Below are positions 48,828 to 61,200 of a stretch of DNA of 64,000 nt, one piece after another. The stretch covers positions 22,517,068 to 22,581,067 of the forward strand of contig CM029372.1 in NCBI GenBank assembly GCA_017165825.1, written 5' to 3'. The notes beneath the pieces are model-generated. The model was not told where the DNA came from, searched no databases, and saw only the letters and a list, made by a program, of their open reading frames with translations. Every line of letters begins with the position of its first letter. The stretch's first letter is position 1. Origin of the DNA: Hepsetus odoe (taxonomy: Eukaryota > Chordata > Actinopteri > Characiformes > Hepsetidae). Made by a program: the position numbers and the translations under genes.

Positions 48828-49429
48828 GATGTCATCCGAAAGTCTTTTGCTGGGTCTTACTGGTTGCAGTTTGTTGCCTAAACAGTGATCACCGCACAAA
48901 ATATTAAACAAGTAGTACATTGAGGTTTCCATGGGAACAAAAACCAAAATGCAACCAGCTGACCTCATGCATTACCATTAAGAAGTGTGTGATTGTGATA
49001 AAAAGGAAATGTTCAGTCTGTCCATCATTTCATGCTGCACCTGTGACCTTTGACCTCATTCCATACAGGATAGGACAGGTAACAGGTATACCAGAGTCTA
49101 GCTAAGAGAGAGAGACGAAAGGTCAGTTTACAGCCTGTGCACACAAAGACGTGTCACACTCAGCATTACGATCCTGTTTCACACCATTTTCTCAGCAGTG
49201 CAGCTGAAATACTCAGCCACACGTTTCAGAGAGCAAGTCCTGTTAAATAACAGCTGACAGAACAAACATGCGGCTGCTGCTCCTCACCTTCCTGAAACCA
49301 CGAGTAAAGCAGACAGAACTTCATTCCACTGCAAAGCAGCAGTAAAGTTTCTCATTAAACAACCATGAAAAGCCCCAGGCACATTCTTCTTCTGAGAGAA
49401 TCAACACTCACTAACACTGAACCTTCAGT
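46300..49429. other. No recognised gene; SINE B and microsatellite
   Basis: Probable upstream or first-intron sequence of acsl. It contains a reverse SINE B (48207-48391), a poly-T (48121-48139) and (CA)n (48775-48824). A 138-codon open frame on - (47725-47309) ends in a hydrophobic stretch but resembles nothing I know and is discussed as a finding. Confidence 0.4.
48207..48391 (-). mobile_element. SINE family B
   Basis: Reverse copy from 'gctgatgctcttatccagag' to the tRNA-like head 'gtgggattcgaacctgcgac ctcttg' and 'accactaaaccaccagcac'. Confidence 0.8.
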
Positions 49430-51060
49430 ACAACACCTCCTCAACACCTCCTCACTCCCTTTACCCTGGACCTCCTCAACACCTCCTCACTGCCCTTTAA
49501 CCCTGGACCTCCTCAATACCTCCTCACTCCCTTTAACCCTGGACCTCCTCAACACCTCCTCACGCCCTTTACCCTGGACCTCCTCAACACCTCCTCATGC
49601 CCTTTAACCCTGGACCTCCTCAACACCTCCTCTTGCTCCCTTTAACCTGGACCTCCTCACTTACCTCCTCGCCCTTTTACCCTGGACACTCCTCAACACC
49701 TCCTCATGCCTTTAACCCTGGACCTCCTCAACACCTCCTCATGCCCCTTTAACCTGGACCTCCTCAACACCTCCTCACTCCCTTTAACCTGGACCTCCTC
49801 AACACCTCCTCACTCCCTTTACCCTGGACCTCCTCAACACCTCCTCACTCCCTTTAACCCTGGACCTCCTCAACACCTCCTCACGTCCTTTACCCTGGAC
49901 CTCCTCAACACCTCCTCACTCCCTTTAACCCTGGACCTCCTGCTTTCCTCCTCACGCCCTTTACCCTGGACCTCCTCAACACCTCCTCACTCCCTTTAAC
50001 CCTGGACCTCCTCAACACCTCCTCACGCCCTTTTACCCTGGACCTCCTCAACACCTCCTCACTCCCTTTAACCCTGGACCTCCTCAACACCTCCTCAACA
50101 CCTCCTCACTCCCTTTACCCTGGACCTCCTCAACACCTCCTCACGCCCTTTAACCTGGTTCTCCTCAACACCTCCTCACGCCCTTTAACCTGGACCTCCT
50201 CAGCAACACCTCCTCACGCTCTTTAACCCCTGCACCTCCTCAACACCTCTCCTCCCCTTTACCCTGGACACTCCTCAACACCTCCTCACTCCCTTTACCC
50301 TGGACACTCCTCCCAACACCTCCTCCTCCCACTTTTACCTGGACCTCCTCAACACCTCCTCCACTCCCTTTTACCCTGGACCTCCTCAACACCTCCTCAC
50401 TCCCTTTAACCCTGCACCTCCTCGCCCTTTAACCCTGCACCTCCTCACGCCCTTTAACCCTGCACCTCCTCAACGCCTCCTCACTCCCTTTAACCCTGCA
50501 CCTCCTCAACGCCTCCTCACTCCCTTTAACCCTGCACCTCCTCACGCCTCCTCCGCGCCCAACCTGCACCTCCTCAGCACCTCCTCACTCCCTTTAACCT
50601 GCACCTCCCTCAAACGCCTCCTCTCCCTTTAACCCTGCACCTCTCCGCCTCCTCCTCCCTTTAACCCTGCACCTCCCCTCGCGCCTCCTCACTCCCTTTA
50701 ACCCTGCCTCCTCCTCACTCCCTTTAACCTGCTCCTCAACGCCTCCTCACTCCCTTCTTCTGCACCTCCTCCTCCTCCTTTAACCCTGCACCTCCTTGCC
50801 TCCTCACTCCTTCCCCAACACACACCTCCTCGAAAGCTCAAACACTGAGCCTTCTGCACAACACCTCTTCACACACTTTAACCCTGCACCTCCTCAACGC
50901 CTCCTCACGCCCTTTAACCCTGCACCTCCTCCTTGCCTCCTCATCGCCCAACCACCACTCTCGAAAGCAAACACTAAAACCTTCTGCTATACCTCTTCAC
51001 ACACTTTAACCCTGCACCTCCTTAACCTCCTCACAACCTCAAACCAAACCTTGCTAACTC
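49430..51060 (+). repeat. 1.6-kb pyrimidine-rich minisatellite, ~36-bp unit
   Basis: Roughly 45 copies of a unit that reads CCCTTTAACCCTGGACC then TCCTCAACACCTCCTCACT. Two blocks are visible: up to about 50400 the unit has CCTGGACC, and from about 50410 it has CCTGCACC with shorter, more degraded units. One strand is almost purely C/T, the other G/A-rich with many GG runs. The open frames across it (Leu/Asn/Thr/Ser/Pro repeats) are artefacts. Confidence 0.95.
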
Positions 51061-51149
51061 TTGGCCAAAAGCCTCCTCCAAACTCCAAACTTTAATCTCC
51101 CTCACTCGAACACCTCCAGCCTCGGAACAGCTGAATCTCTAGAGACTCA

Positions 51150-51830
51150 CGTTCGGATCCCACCAGGAGCAGCACCTCGCCTCTGAGTGAATGAGCCCTG
51201 CGCATTTAGCACACGTGTAGCACAGCTGGAAGCACCTCGTGTCTACACACTCCTCCGTTCAGCAGCTGAGCCGAGAGGGCTGCGCACTACAGATCCAGTT
51301 TTAAACGCACTAAAAAGTGTAAGCCTTCCCTCGGTAGACTTTCTGTCTCTGCGTGTTTTCGGACTCTCGTCCCGGAGACTCCTTCTTCACCTAAACCCGC
51401 CCTCTTCCAGCGCGATACTGCTCGGACTGGAAGCCAAAAGTGAGCTGCTTCTGCTGCGCGAGATAAAGCGCTTTTTATTGTTATAATAAAGGAAGCGACG
51501 CACCTACTTCAAAAACGCGAAGAGAAAAGTTTCCTCGGCACGTTGCGCGGAGGAAATCCTGCTGGGACGCTTTTAGTCTCAAAGTATCCACAAGTAAGCA
51601 CTCCAGGCGGCAGAATAAACGCCCAGATGGAGAAGAAAAGAGATCGGTGACTTGAAGGCCACGCAGGACTGACCTCTGACAGCGGAGACCCCTCAGTGCA
51701 GCCTGCGCTTCCAGCAGTGTGTCTCAGCCACGCCGGCGCTCCAGCCAATCAGCAGCGGCGAAACAAGAGCGCGCGCTGTAAGGACCCGTGTGATTGGTCC
51801 GTTCATATCCCCCGGAGAGTCCTGACCTTT
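51150..51830 (-). promoter_or_regulatory. acsl1: CpG-rich region, probable main acsl promoter and first exon
   Basis: Sharp rise in CpG (e.g. 'aacgcgaagag', 'gttgcgcggagg', 'gagcgcgcgctg') against an AT-rich surround. CCAAT boxes occur as CCAATCAG on + (about 51745) and ACCAATCACA on - (about 51790). A minus-strand donor GAAGTAG|GTGCGT at 51504 would end a leader exon lying below these boxes. The only downstream minus-strand gene that lacks its 5' exon is acsl. This is inferred from sequence signals. Confidence 0.45.
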
Positions 51831-51845
51831 GTACAGCATTTGTAC

Positions 51846-52275
51846 AGGACAGATGTTGATAGACTTCACGGACAGATGTCGGTAGACTTTAGGGACAGAT
51901 AGCAATAGACTTTCAGACAGATGTTGATGAGCTTTCCAAGACGGAATGTTGATAGACTTGCAGGACAAATATTAATAGACTTAGGGGCAGCAGTGGCCTA
52001 GTGGTTAGGGAGTTGGCCCCAGGATTGGAAGATTGTGGGTTTGAATCCCTTATACTTGGTTGCCCACGGTGCAGCAGGCGATTACCGTCCCATTACTGCT
52101 CCTGGAGGGCTGCGTGTGAACCGTGTCTGGGTTAAATGCAGAGATTACCAATTCGTTGTGTTCACAATGACAAGAATGGTCACTTTCACTGCTTTCACAG
52201 TTGTTGAAATCACAGATTTTCAGGAAAGATGTTGGTAGACTTTCAGGACTGGTGTGAATAGACTTTGTGGACATT
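51846..52275 (+). repeat. ~24-bp minisatellite interrupted by a SINE
   Basis: Degenerate units of GGACAGATGTTGATAGACTT run from 51846 to 51981, stop at a family A SINE (51983-52190), and resume at about 52212-52275 ('aaagatgttggtagactttc', 'aggactggtgtgaatagact'). Confidence 0.8.
51983..52190 (+). mobile_element. SINE family A inside the 24-bp minisatellite
   Basis: Head 'ggggcagcagtggcctagtg', box B 'gggtttgaatcc', shortened middle, tail 'cacaatgacaagaatggtca' with CTTTCACT. Confidence 0.8.
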
Positions 52276-52333
52276 TTAAAATTCTATACAAAATTTGCTG
52301 AGCATGCACTTTAGTGTCAAAATCATTATATAT

Positions 52334-52342
52334 ATAATAACA

Positions 52343-52415
<73 letters not shown>

Positions 52416-52430
52416 TATATATATATATAT
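52334..52430. repeat. (TA)n microsatellite
   Basis: About 95 bp of TA repeat with one break near 52414; preceded by a short TGTG tract. Confidence 0.97.
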
Positions 52431-52739
52431 GATTTTCATTGCAACATTTGAATGACAGATTCCTTAAACCAAACCTAAAGTCTGTGTATTCTTAATTGAA
52501 TCTCTTGATGTGTGAAATATGAGCACAGAGTATGAGCAGAGCCTGACACTGCAGGTCAGCGTTTAAGAAAAGACTTTACTCATGAAGAGAATAAAAAACA
52601 CTCTCAAGAGGAAGAACTACAAGCAGAAATAAATAAACCCATGTTGTGATTGCTATTGACGGGTTACTTGATGAAATTTTAAGGTAGTGTAGAGTGACCT
52701 CTAGTGGTGACAAAACACATAAATATTACAGACTTACAT

Positions 52740-53566
52740 ACTCATACATAACACACACACATAAATACACACATTCACATACACACACAAATACACATGC
52801 ATACACACATACACACACATAAATACATTCACATACACACATAAATACACACATTCACATACACACACAAATACACATGCATACACACACATAAATACAC
52901 ACATTCACATACACACACAAATACACATGCATACACACATACACACACATAAATACACACACAAATACACATGCATACACACACACACATAAATACACAC
53001 ACACAAATACACATGCATACACATACACACACAAATACACATGCATACACACATAAATACACACATTCACATACACACACAAATACACATGCATACACAC
53101 ATACACACACACACATAAATACACACACACAAATACACATGCATACACACACACATACACACACACAAATACACATGCATACACACATGCATACACACAC
53201 AAATACACACACACACATAAATACACATTCACATACACACACAAATACACATGCATACACATAAAAACACACACACAAATACACATGCATACACACACAC
53301 AAACACAAATACACACATTCACATACACACACAAATACTCTACACACACACAAATACACATGCATACACACATACATACACACACATAAATACACACACT
53401 CACATACACACACAACTACACATGCATACACACATACACACACACACATGCATACACACAAATACATGCATACACACATACACATGCATGCATACACACA
53501 TGCATACACACATACACACACACATACATAAATACACACATTCACATACACACACAAATACACATG

Positions 53567-53600
<34 letters not shown>

Positions 53601-53940
53601 AATACACACATACACACACATAAATACACACATTCACATACACACACAAATACACATGTATACACACATACACACAAATACACATGCATACACACACACA
53701 AATACACACACACAAATACACACAAATACACATGCATACACACATACACACACACATAAATACACACATGTATACACACATACACATAAATGCATGCATA
53801 CACACATGCGTACACACATGCATACACACATACACACAAATACACACATGCGTACACACATACACACACAAATACATGCATGCATACACACATGCATACA
53901 CACACATACATACATACACATACACACGCACACACACATA
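52740..53940 (+). repeat. 1.2-kb compound satellite (ACAC / ATAAATACAC / TGCATAC)
   Basis: The motifs 'acacacaaatacacatgcat', 'acacacataaatacacacat' and 'ttcacatacac' recur in a fixed order, suggesting a higher-order unit of roughly 55-60 bp. The 374-codon Cys/Val frame and others here are simple-repeat artefacts. Confidence 0.95.
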
Positions 53941-54347
53941 CAGTTACAGTCACACTAGGATCAATACTTTACAGTCACATGGCCACAGAAGTCTATTTAT
54001 ACAATACCTTGTACCAGTGTTTGATAAGTTCTACTGAACAGGCAACATAAACAGACATTTATCTACTAATATTCTGTACTTATAACCTTCCCAGTGTTCA
54101 TATTCTATCAGGCCACTTTGTGGCATAAAACACAGTCCTCTGAGTTAAAGGACTGAAACGTTGATGTTGGAACTGATTTGGGTATTTTGTTTATAAAAAA
54201 AAAACACTTAAAGAAAGGACAGATTGATTGAAAACACTTCACGGTTATATTGTTTAATCAAGAATCACATGAGCTGATATCATAAAGGGCTTTTTGGGGC
54301 ATTTTTATAATTGAAAAACTAGAATAAATCCAGCAGTGACAAATATA

Positions 54348-54897
54348 CAGTACTGTGCAAAAGTTTTAGGCAGGTGTGAAAAAATACTGTAAACAAAGAA
54401 TGCTTTCAAAAATCTAAATAATGATTGTTTATTTTGATCAATTTACAAAATGCAAAGTGAGCGAACAAAAGAAAAATCTAAATCAGATCAATATCTGGTT
54501 TTTCTACCTTTTGCCTTCAAAGCAGCATCAGTTCTTCTGGCCCCACAGAGCCCTGATCTCAACATCATCCAGTGTGTCTGGATTACATGAAGAGACAGAA
54601 GGATGTGAGGAAGCCTACATCCACAGAAGATCTGTGGTTCGTTCTCCAAGATGTTTGGAACAACCTACCAGCTGAGTTCCTTCAAAAACTGTGTGCAAGT
54701 GTACCTAGAAGAACTGATGCTGTTTTGAAGGCAAAGGGTGGTCACACCAAATATTGATTTGATTTAGATTTCTCTTTTGTTCATTCACTGCATTTTGTTG
54801 ATTGATGGAAATAAATGATGAACACTTCCATATTTGAAAGCGTTCTTTGTTTACAGCACTTATTCCACACATGCCTAAAACTTTTGCACAGTACTGT
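54348..54897. mobile_element. Tc1-derived fold-back element, complete copy 3
   Basis: CAGTACTGTGCAAAAGTTTT at the left end (about 54349) returns as its reverse complement at 54874-54897. Each arm is about 190 bp and the arms are clearly homologous along their length. Between them lies about 165 bp encoding (on +) the broken 3' end of a Tc1 transposase: SPDLN, then a stop and frame change, then KAKGGHTKY and stop. The left flank is TA, as expected for Tc1 insertion. It cannot mobilise itself. Confidence 0.85.
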
Positions 54898-55245
54898 GTG
54901 TTGAAATCCTTGTAAAAATTGTATACCTATTAAAAACATGTCAAATTGATTAAGCCCTAAAAGCTGAGCTTTTTGGTTTTGATTGTTGAAAAGAGTTTTT
55001 GTTTTTTATTGGAATGTGACTTAAAGATGCTGTAAAATCTCCTATAGCATGCATTGTGTGAACATCATCATTAGCATAAAGAAAACACACCCTTTTAATT
55101 GTCCAGTTCCAGAGGAAATGAGCCATTTAGTTATAAAGGGACATGACTGTAGTGGGTGTGGGTGGAGATGAGACTTTAATAAACTTGCTTCTTACTGGAA
55201 AATATAATGGAAAGGACTAAACACAGTGAAATATGCACATGGCTG

Positions 55246-55280
<35 letters not shown>

Positions 55281-55285
55281 GAAGC

Positions 55286-55524
55286 AGGGACAGCGGTTGT
55301 CTAATGATAAGGGACTAGGCCCCAGGATCAGAGGGTTGTGTGTCCAAATCCCAGGGTACCCTTGAACAAGGTACCGTCCCCATCACTGCTCCCTGGGAGC
55401 TTTTAATAGCCTCCCCCTGCTGCACATGTGCGTATAGGTGAAATGCAGAGGCGTAATTTCGCTGTGGTTCACTGTGTGCTGTGCTGTGTTTCACAATGAC
55501 AAAAATAGTCACTTTCACTTTCAC
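55286..55524 (+). mobile_element. SINE family A
   Basis: Forward copy from 'agggacagcggttgtctaat' to 'aatagtcactttcactttca', directly after a (CA)n tract at 55256-55280. Confidence 0.85.
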
Positions 55525-55559
55525 ACACTCAGACACATCACACTATGTAATCAAACATG

Positions 55560-57966
55560 TCATGTTATTTTATTGTCTTAAAAAGTTACACGATCCCCAA
55601 GGGGAGGGGAACTCATATACACTAAACATTTAACACCACAACTACACAAGTAGGGACTTTTAAATATTACAGACTTTACAAAAAAATCCCCCTTTTAAGT
55701 TATTATACTCAGTATGACAGATAAACATCTCTTACAGATCGACGAAATGTCACAATAAGGAACGATGTCATTCAGAACTATAAGAAACCCATCATGATAA
55801 GGGAAGACATTTTATGGACTATCCGCATTTCATATGAAATATGTTCAATATAAACACAACATCCGTTTTGGATGATTCATACGTTCGTTCATTTGTCCTG
55901 TTTTTCGTCGACAGCCATTGTAGATCAGGCCTTTAGTGCAAACATATGAAATCAAGGCAGCCCTGGCTGCAGTTCTCTAGTTTGTCTCCAAGAAGTCATT
56001 TCTTGCAGTCCCCCCGATGTGTTAGGAAGCAGAATGCACGGTGGGATTCCATCCTTCTGCAAAAAGATGGTGAATGTGCTGGGATGAAATAAATAGAGAA
56101 AGAAAAGTTTCACTAAAAGAAAAACTAAGCTCTTTTAAGTGGTTTAGGCCTGGATTACAGATGGCCACTTGTTGGTGCTGCAGGGACTTGTAGGACAAAT
56201 GAATAAAGGAGGAAATTATAAAACAGCCAAATGAACCAAAAGATGGCTAAATACAGCTATTCAGGTGTTTATGTGATTCCACAGCCATGAGTCCACTTCC
56301 ACTGCGAGAACAAAAAGGAAATTCCGAGCACTTTTTGAACATTTCTTCAACAGGATGGATTAAAAACAGCAGTCGCGTCAAAGAAAGCGTCCGCAGCACA
56401 TTCACGGTTTGCAAGCTGATAACAGTGCGTTTGACTGCCTCATGAAAAAAACATTACCACTCGCATCACCTTTAACTACTGTACAAATGGTGGAGGTAGT
56501 AGCGTGTATTTTCTGTCATCTTGTCCACTGTTTGAGAGAGCACCTGCTTAAAATATAAAATTAAAAGTGTCTTGGAACTTCTTTCTTCCTGTGAGAGAAA
56601 AAAAAAATCCATTTTTTTTTACTTTTTTTTTTTTTTAGGAGAAACAATAGTAGCACCTGTTATATCAAAACTGTGATGCTGCCTTTACACTTCAGTGCAT
56701 GGATGGTGATCGTTTCAGTATGTTGTTCTTATTTACTGCGCAAAAATGAATCATTCGGGGATAAAAACACTGCAGTAAACTCCATTTGTGGTGTCATGAC
56801 TTCCCCTAGCAACTCACAGCAGGGTGGCTTAAGTCAACTTCCAGATGACAAGGCTAAAGCAGGTGTGCTAAAACATCTCAAGCTGATCATGATGGAAGTG
56901 TTTTCGATTGTGGCTGCTTGGAGGCTTGGCCAGGATTGAAGGTGCCCATAAAAATGCGTGCAGGGCTGCAAATATTAGTGTTGTTGAAAATCTCAGGATT
57001 ATATCCATTTCTGTTGGAGCGATAACTCGGATTGACCTGAGAGACGGAAACCAACTGAAAACAGCAGGGAATGAGTTGTAAGAGGGAATGTCAGCAAGGT
57101 TTAGGAGACCCGTAGTGGAAACATTAGGCTTTGTGAAGAACACCTATTGTGGAGTTCCTCAGACTGATGATCTCATTTGGATCCGTTTCATACCATGGAT
57201 GATGTCCTGCCATTTTGAAGTGGTTGGTTTTGTAAGAAGGCTGCAAAGTAGAATGTGCCTACAGTAACTGGTGACACTGTTTTTGAGACGTTTCTGATTC
57301 AAGTCAGTCTTTGCACTGCTTTAAAGCTTCCTTCCTATAAGGACTCCAGAAGGTTAGGTGCTGCAGCTTTAAAGCAATAGTTTGACCAAAAATCTCATTT
57401 GCATTTTCCCCATTCCCCAAACTTAATCTATCAACCAAAGCATTGTAGTTTGCTTCTTTAGTTTTTCACTGGAGCTGCGAGACTAATGTAGCTAACAAAT
57501 ATTGGAAGTTAATGGTCACTTTCCAAACCACCACTTCCTTGCCTCACATGAAGGTTGTGATTTTAAGCAGGCTTGATCATGTGGCATGTAGACAGATGTA
57601 TGTCAAAATGCTATATTGAGTTTGCCCAGTTTAATAAATAGCAGTGTGTTGGGAAGGGATGGAAACTAGCATCCACCAAAGTCAAACTTGGCACAATTTT
57701 ACTTGCAAAATTTCCTCCAGAAGTCAGTTTTGGAAAACTGCTCACAGAGGTCAGCTTGCATGATGCGATTGGGCCTTTGGGCATGTAATTTTGTCATGAT
57801 GAGGGTTTAACTTAATGAACATTAGCCTTATAGCTCTGATGCAAATATAAAGAAGCAAACAAGCTGACACCCAAGTTGTTGGGGAAAAAAACAAAAAAAC
57901 AGCTTTTATAGGGTGAAGAAAAAAAATTAATTTTTGCTGAACTACTGCTTTAAGAGAAGGCCTGCT
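55560..57966 (-). other. stox2: Probable stox2 3' UTR
   Basis: The 2.4 kb below the stop has no coding exon or recognised repeat apart from A/T runs (56600-56640). TTTATT near 55568 reads AATAAA on the minus strand and is a reasonable poly(A) signal just before the SINE A at 55524. STOX2 has a long 3' UTR in other vertebrates. Confidence 0.45.
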
Positions 57967-58197
57967 CTACACGCTGGTGATGGAGGCTTGTTTTTCGGGA
58001 CGGGCAGCAGGTGGCTCAGGGATGGAGCGGAAGCTGGGTGGCTGGTAGGGTGGTGGCGGCCGCTTGGTGCCAATGTGACCAGGACTCAGAGCCATGTTCT
58101 GCCGCCGGGTGTTCTCTACGTTGCTTGATGTGTTCGAGGCAAGGCTCTCCCGTGTGCTAGTGTCCGGCCAGAGAAAAGAACAAAGGAGAGAGAGAGG

Positions 58198-58243
<46 letters not shown>

Positions 58244-61200
58244 TAAAGGTGTTATGTAGAGGAAAGATGAAGGATGTTAAATAGTAACAGTTTGCAGAAA
58301 GATGAATAACCTAGGCTGGCGGTGAGGCTGTTAATTCAACATGTAAATAGAAAGAGAAAAGGCTATAAAGAAGGAAAGTGAACCAGAAAGGAGGACAAAC
58401 ATGAACATGCAAAACATGCAAAAAAGCATTATGCTAATTTTATATTTGAGTTTGCAGTACATCCTCACTTGACCATATATGTGCTAATAATGTGTGGCTA
58501 TAAAGTTCCATTGCCTTTTTATCTGGGTCACCCCAACAAAATAGGTCCCATCAGCTCCCAAGGTTTATTTCAATCAAATTCTTATTTCAATAAAAACTGA
58601 ATTCTACAGCAAGATTAAAAGATTTAGATCGTTTCTTTACATCCTTGTTCTTGCTCCTGTGGTTTTGTCTCCACTATTACTGGAAGGGAGTGCTGTGGGA
58701 CTTTTTATAGTCTTTAAATTGTGGACATGACACAATGTAAGACAATTAGGTCACATTTGTCCTCATTATAGACAGGGTTATCCACCTAAACAAAAACAAG
58801 GTAAATTTCATTAATAATGGATGATGAAATAATTAAATACCATGAATAAGGCTATGCATAATAAAAACAGACAGTGTACAGGTAGTCTAAAAGCATTCAT
58901 AAGGAAAAATGGCTGGCATACGCTGGGAACTTAACCCCTTGAGACTGGGAAAAGGAACGAAGCATTTTAAGATTCAGGGTTCATCTTCCTGTAGAGTGAC
59001 TCCTGCAGAGAAAATCATCCACTAATCTCCAGAGCCAAAGTAAAGGATGCCATGGACTACCTTCGCCGTGGGGAAATATTGGCACTTTTTATGGATTCAA
59101 GTTTTCTTTAAACACATGGTTGCAGACACACAGCACACTTCACTCTGGGTAAGAGGGACCAAAACAGATAACTGGTGTTTGCCCAACTTTTGCTTCACAG
59201 AGATCATTTAAAATTCCACAAAATAATATGGAACAGACTACAGAGGGGTGAAAACACAGAATGCAACAAATGTGAAGTTGAACACAGCAAGACGACACAG
59301 CAAACGGAACTAATACTAGTCAGCTGGAATAACACTGAGGCATATGGACAGAGACAGAACTGCGCCTTAGTAGTAACAGCCCACTGGAAGGAACTGAAAC
59401 CAATACATTTAGTCTGAACCAAATTTCAACATCAAGATGTTTTGATTAACGTCTTACATGTTGATTTGTAATTAAAATCTTGTGACAAATTTCCAGATAC
59501 TTCACTATTACATGGTTGGAAAGCTGAATGGCTTTGATGCCTTAGCAGTTTAAATTGTCCTTCATACCCGAGTGTATGCCCTAAGTGAATGACAGACACA
59601 AAACACTTTTTTTTTTTTTTTTTCCATGGCTTGGTGCCTGTTCCGTTGGAGGAGTTGTGGGTGCATGGAAGATAAATGCGGCAAGAGCAACTATCTAATC
59701 AGGAATGAGTCAGTGGACGAGATGCTCTTAATCACCTGCACTTGGCATGATGGATGGATTTATAGGTTCTTTGCGACAAATTTTATTGCTGAGCAGAGGT
59801 GAGCTTACGCCAAATAAGACAAAATCAGAGATATCTTTCTCCACCACGGCACAGAAAGAAGGCAGGATGGTTGTTGCATGTTCAAAACATCTCACATAAA
59901 AACACACAAACACAGTAGCAGGGATAAAAACTGCAAACAAAATGCCGTATGAAAAAACAGCATAGTTTAATTCACAACGAAAACTTCACATAATTAACAA
60001 CAAAAAGACACAGGACACAGTTTAGTTTCCTTAAATGTGTGAAACGTCTCACTGGGTGATGTCTGCAGTTTTACAGTAAGCCTCAAGGCAGTGCCAGTAC
60101 AGTGAAGCCTTCTCTTCACTGAAGTTCCCACACTTCAAGAGAGGTGCTGAGTTAACGACTTCATTGTGATGCCTAATTTCAGTTCGATTTCAAGGCTCCA
60201 TTTTCAAATGCTACATTCATAGAGATTGTTGGGGCTCAAACACTTGCTTCAAATGCAGAGGTAGTCAATTCTGGTCTTGGAGGATCAGAGCTGGTTGATT
60301 TTATGCTCCGAAGTCATGTTTCAAGTCACTTGTTAATGGATAAGTCCAAATCACCAGCCCTCCATGACCATTGAACACTGCTGAAATGTGTCTGCTACAA
60401 GTTGTGTGGGTACAAAATCAGAATATGTCTATCACAAGTTTCTGAAAGGTTTAGGGCAAACAAGTTCTCCAAGCTTAACTTTAGAATTCAGTAAATAGAT
60501 CTAATGTTTGCACTGTAATGCTGCAATGCCGAGAGGCTTTCTGGGATTTCTTTAAGAGTGCAGCCTGCAGTATGAGAGCTTTCAGACATTGAGGGAGGTA
60601 GGATCCCAAATGAAAGGGTGCAACATCAGGACTGGAGGGCAGAGACACAACCGGGACAAAAAGGTGACAGAATTGCATTGTGTGCTCAAGGTGTCCTGTT
60701 TAATTTGCAATAGGCCTTGTATGCTTAGGGACAGCCTATTCGTGAGCATTTTGAATGAACGTTCTCTGCTACAGCAGTATGTTTGCTGATGATGGCTTCT
60801 AAAGAGAAAAATGATTTTACTTCCACTAATATTTTAATGAAGAGCACAAAATGCAACCAAAACAGCCCACAAAAGGAGTATGAATATCAACTGATGTTCA
60901 CTTCGACAACTTGGGAAACAATGGTCAATGATACAGTATATAAAAATTTTAAAAAATAAAATAAAAACCACCAACAATGAACAATTTCAGTAAATAAAAA
61001 TGTGTAAACACTTGAAAAACAAAACTGATAGTGGCTGACCTGTAATATTATTCATAGGTGTTTTTATTATGCATACACATCTAGGCTCTTGCTATTTTAG
61101 TGAAGACACAATTTATTTTACAGCAGTATTAATCTCATTCATTGAGGATGTTACCACTGATAAAACATCAAAAGGTTTGTACATTCTAAAAACTGCACCA

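Noticed and set aside
49365..50090. Leu-Asn-Thr-Ser-Ser repeat proteins on both strands
   Set aside because: Produced by the 36-bp minisatellite whose unit is a multiple of three; indels break the frame and no start or splice context fits.
52829..53953. 374-codon Cys/Val/Tyr frame and its companions
   Set aside because: All are translations of the ACAC/ATAC satellite; every frame on both strands is open because the repeat lacks stops.
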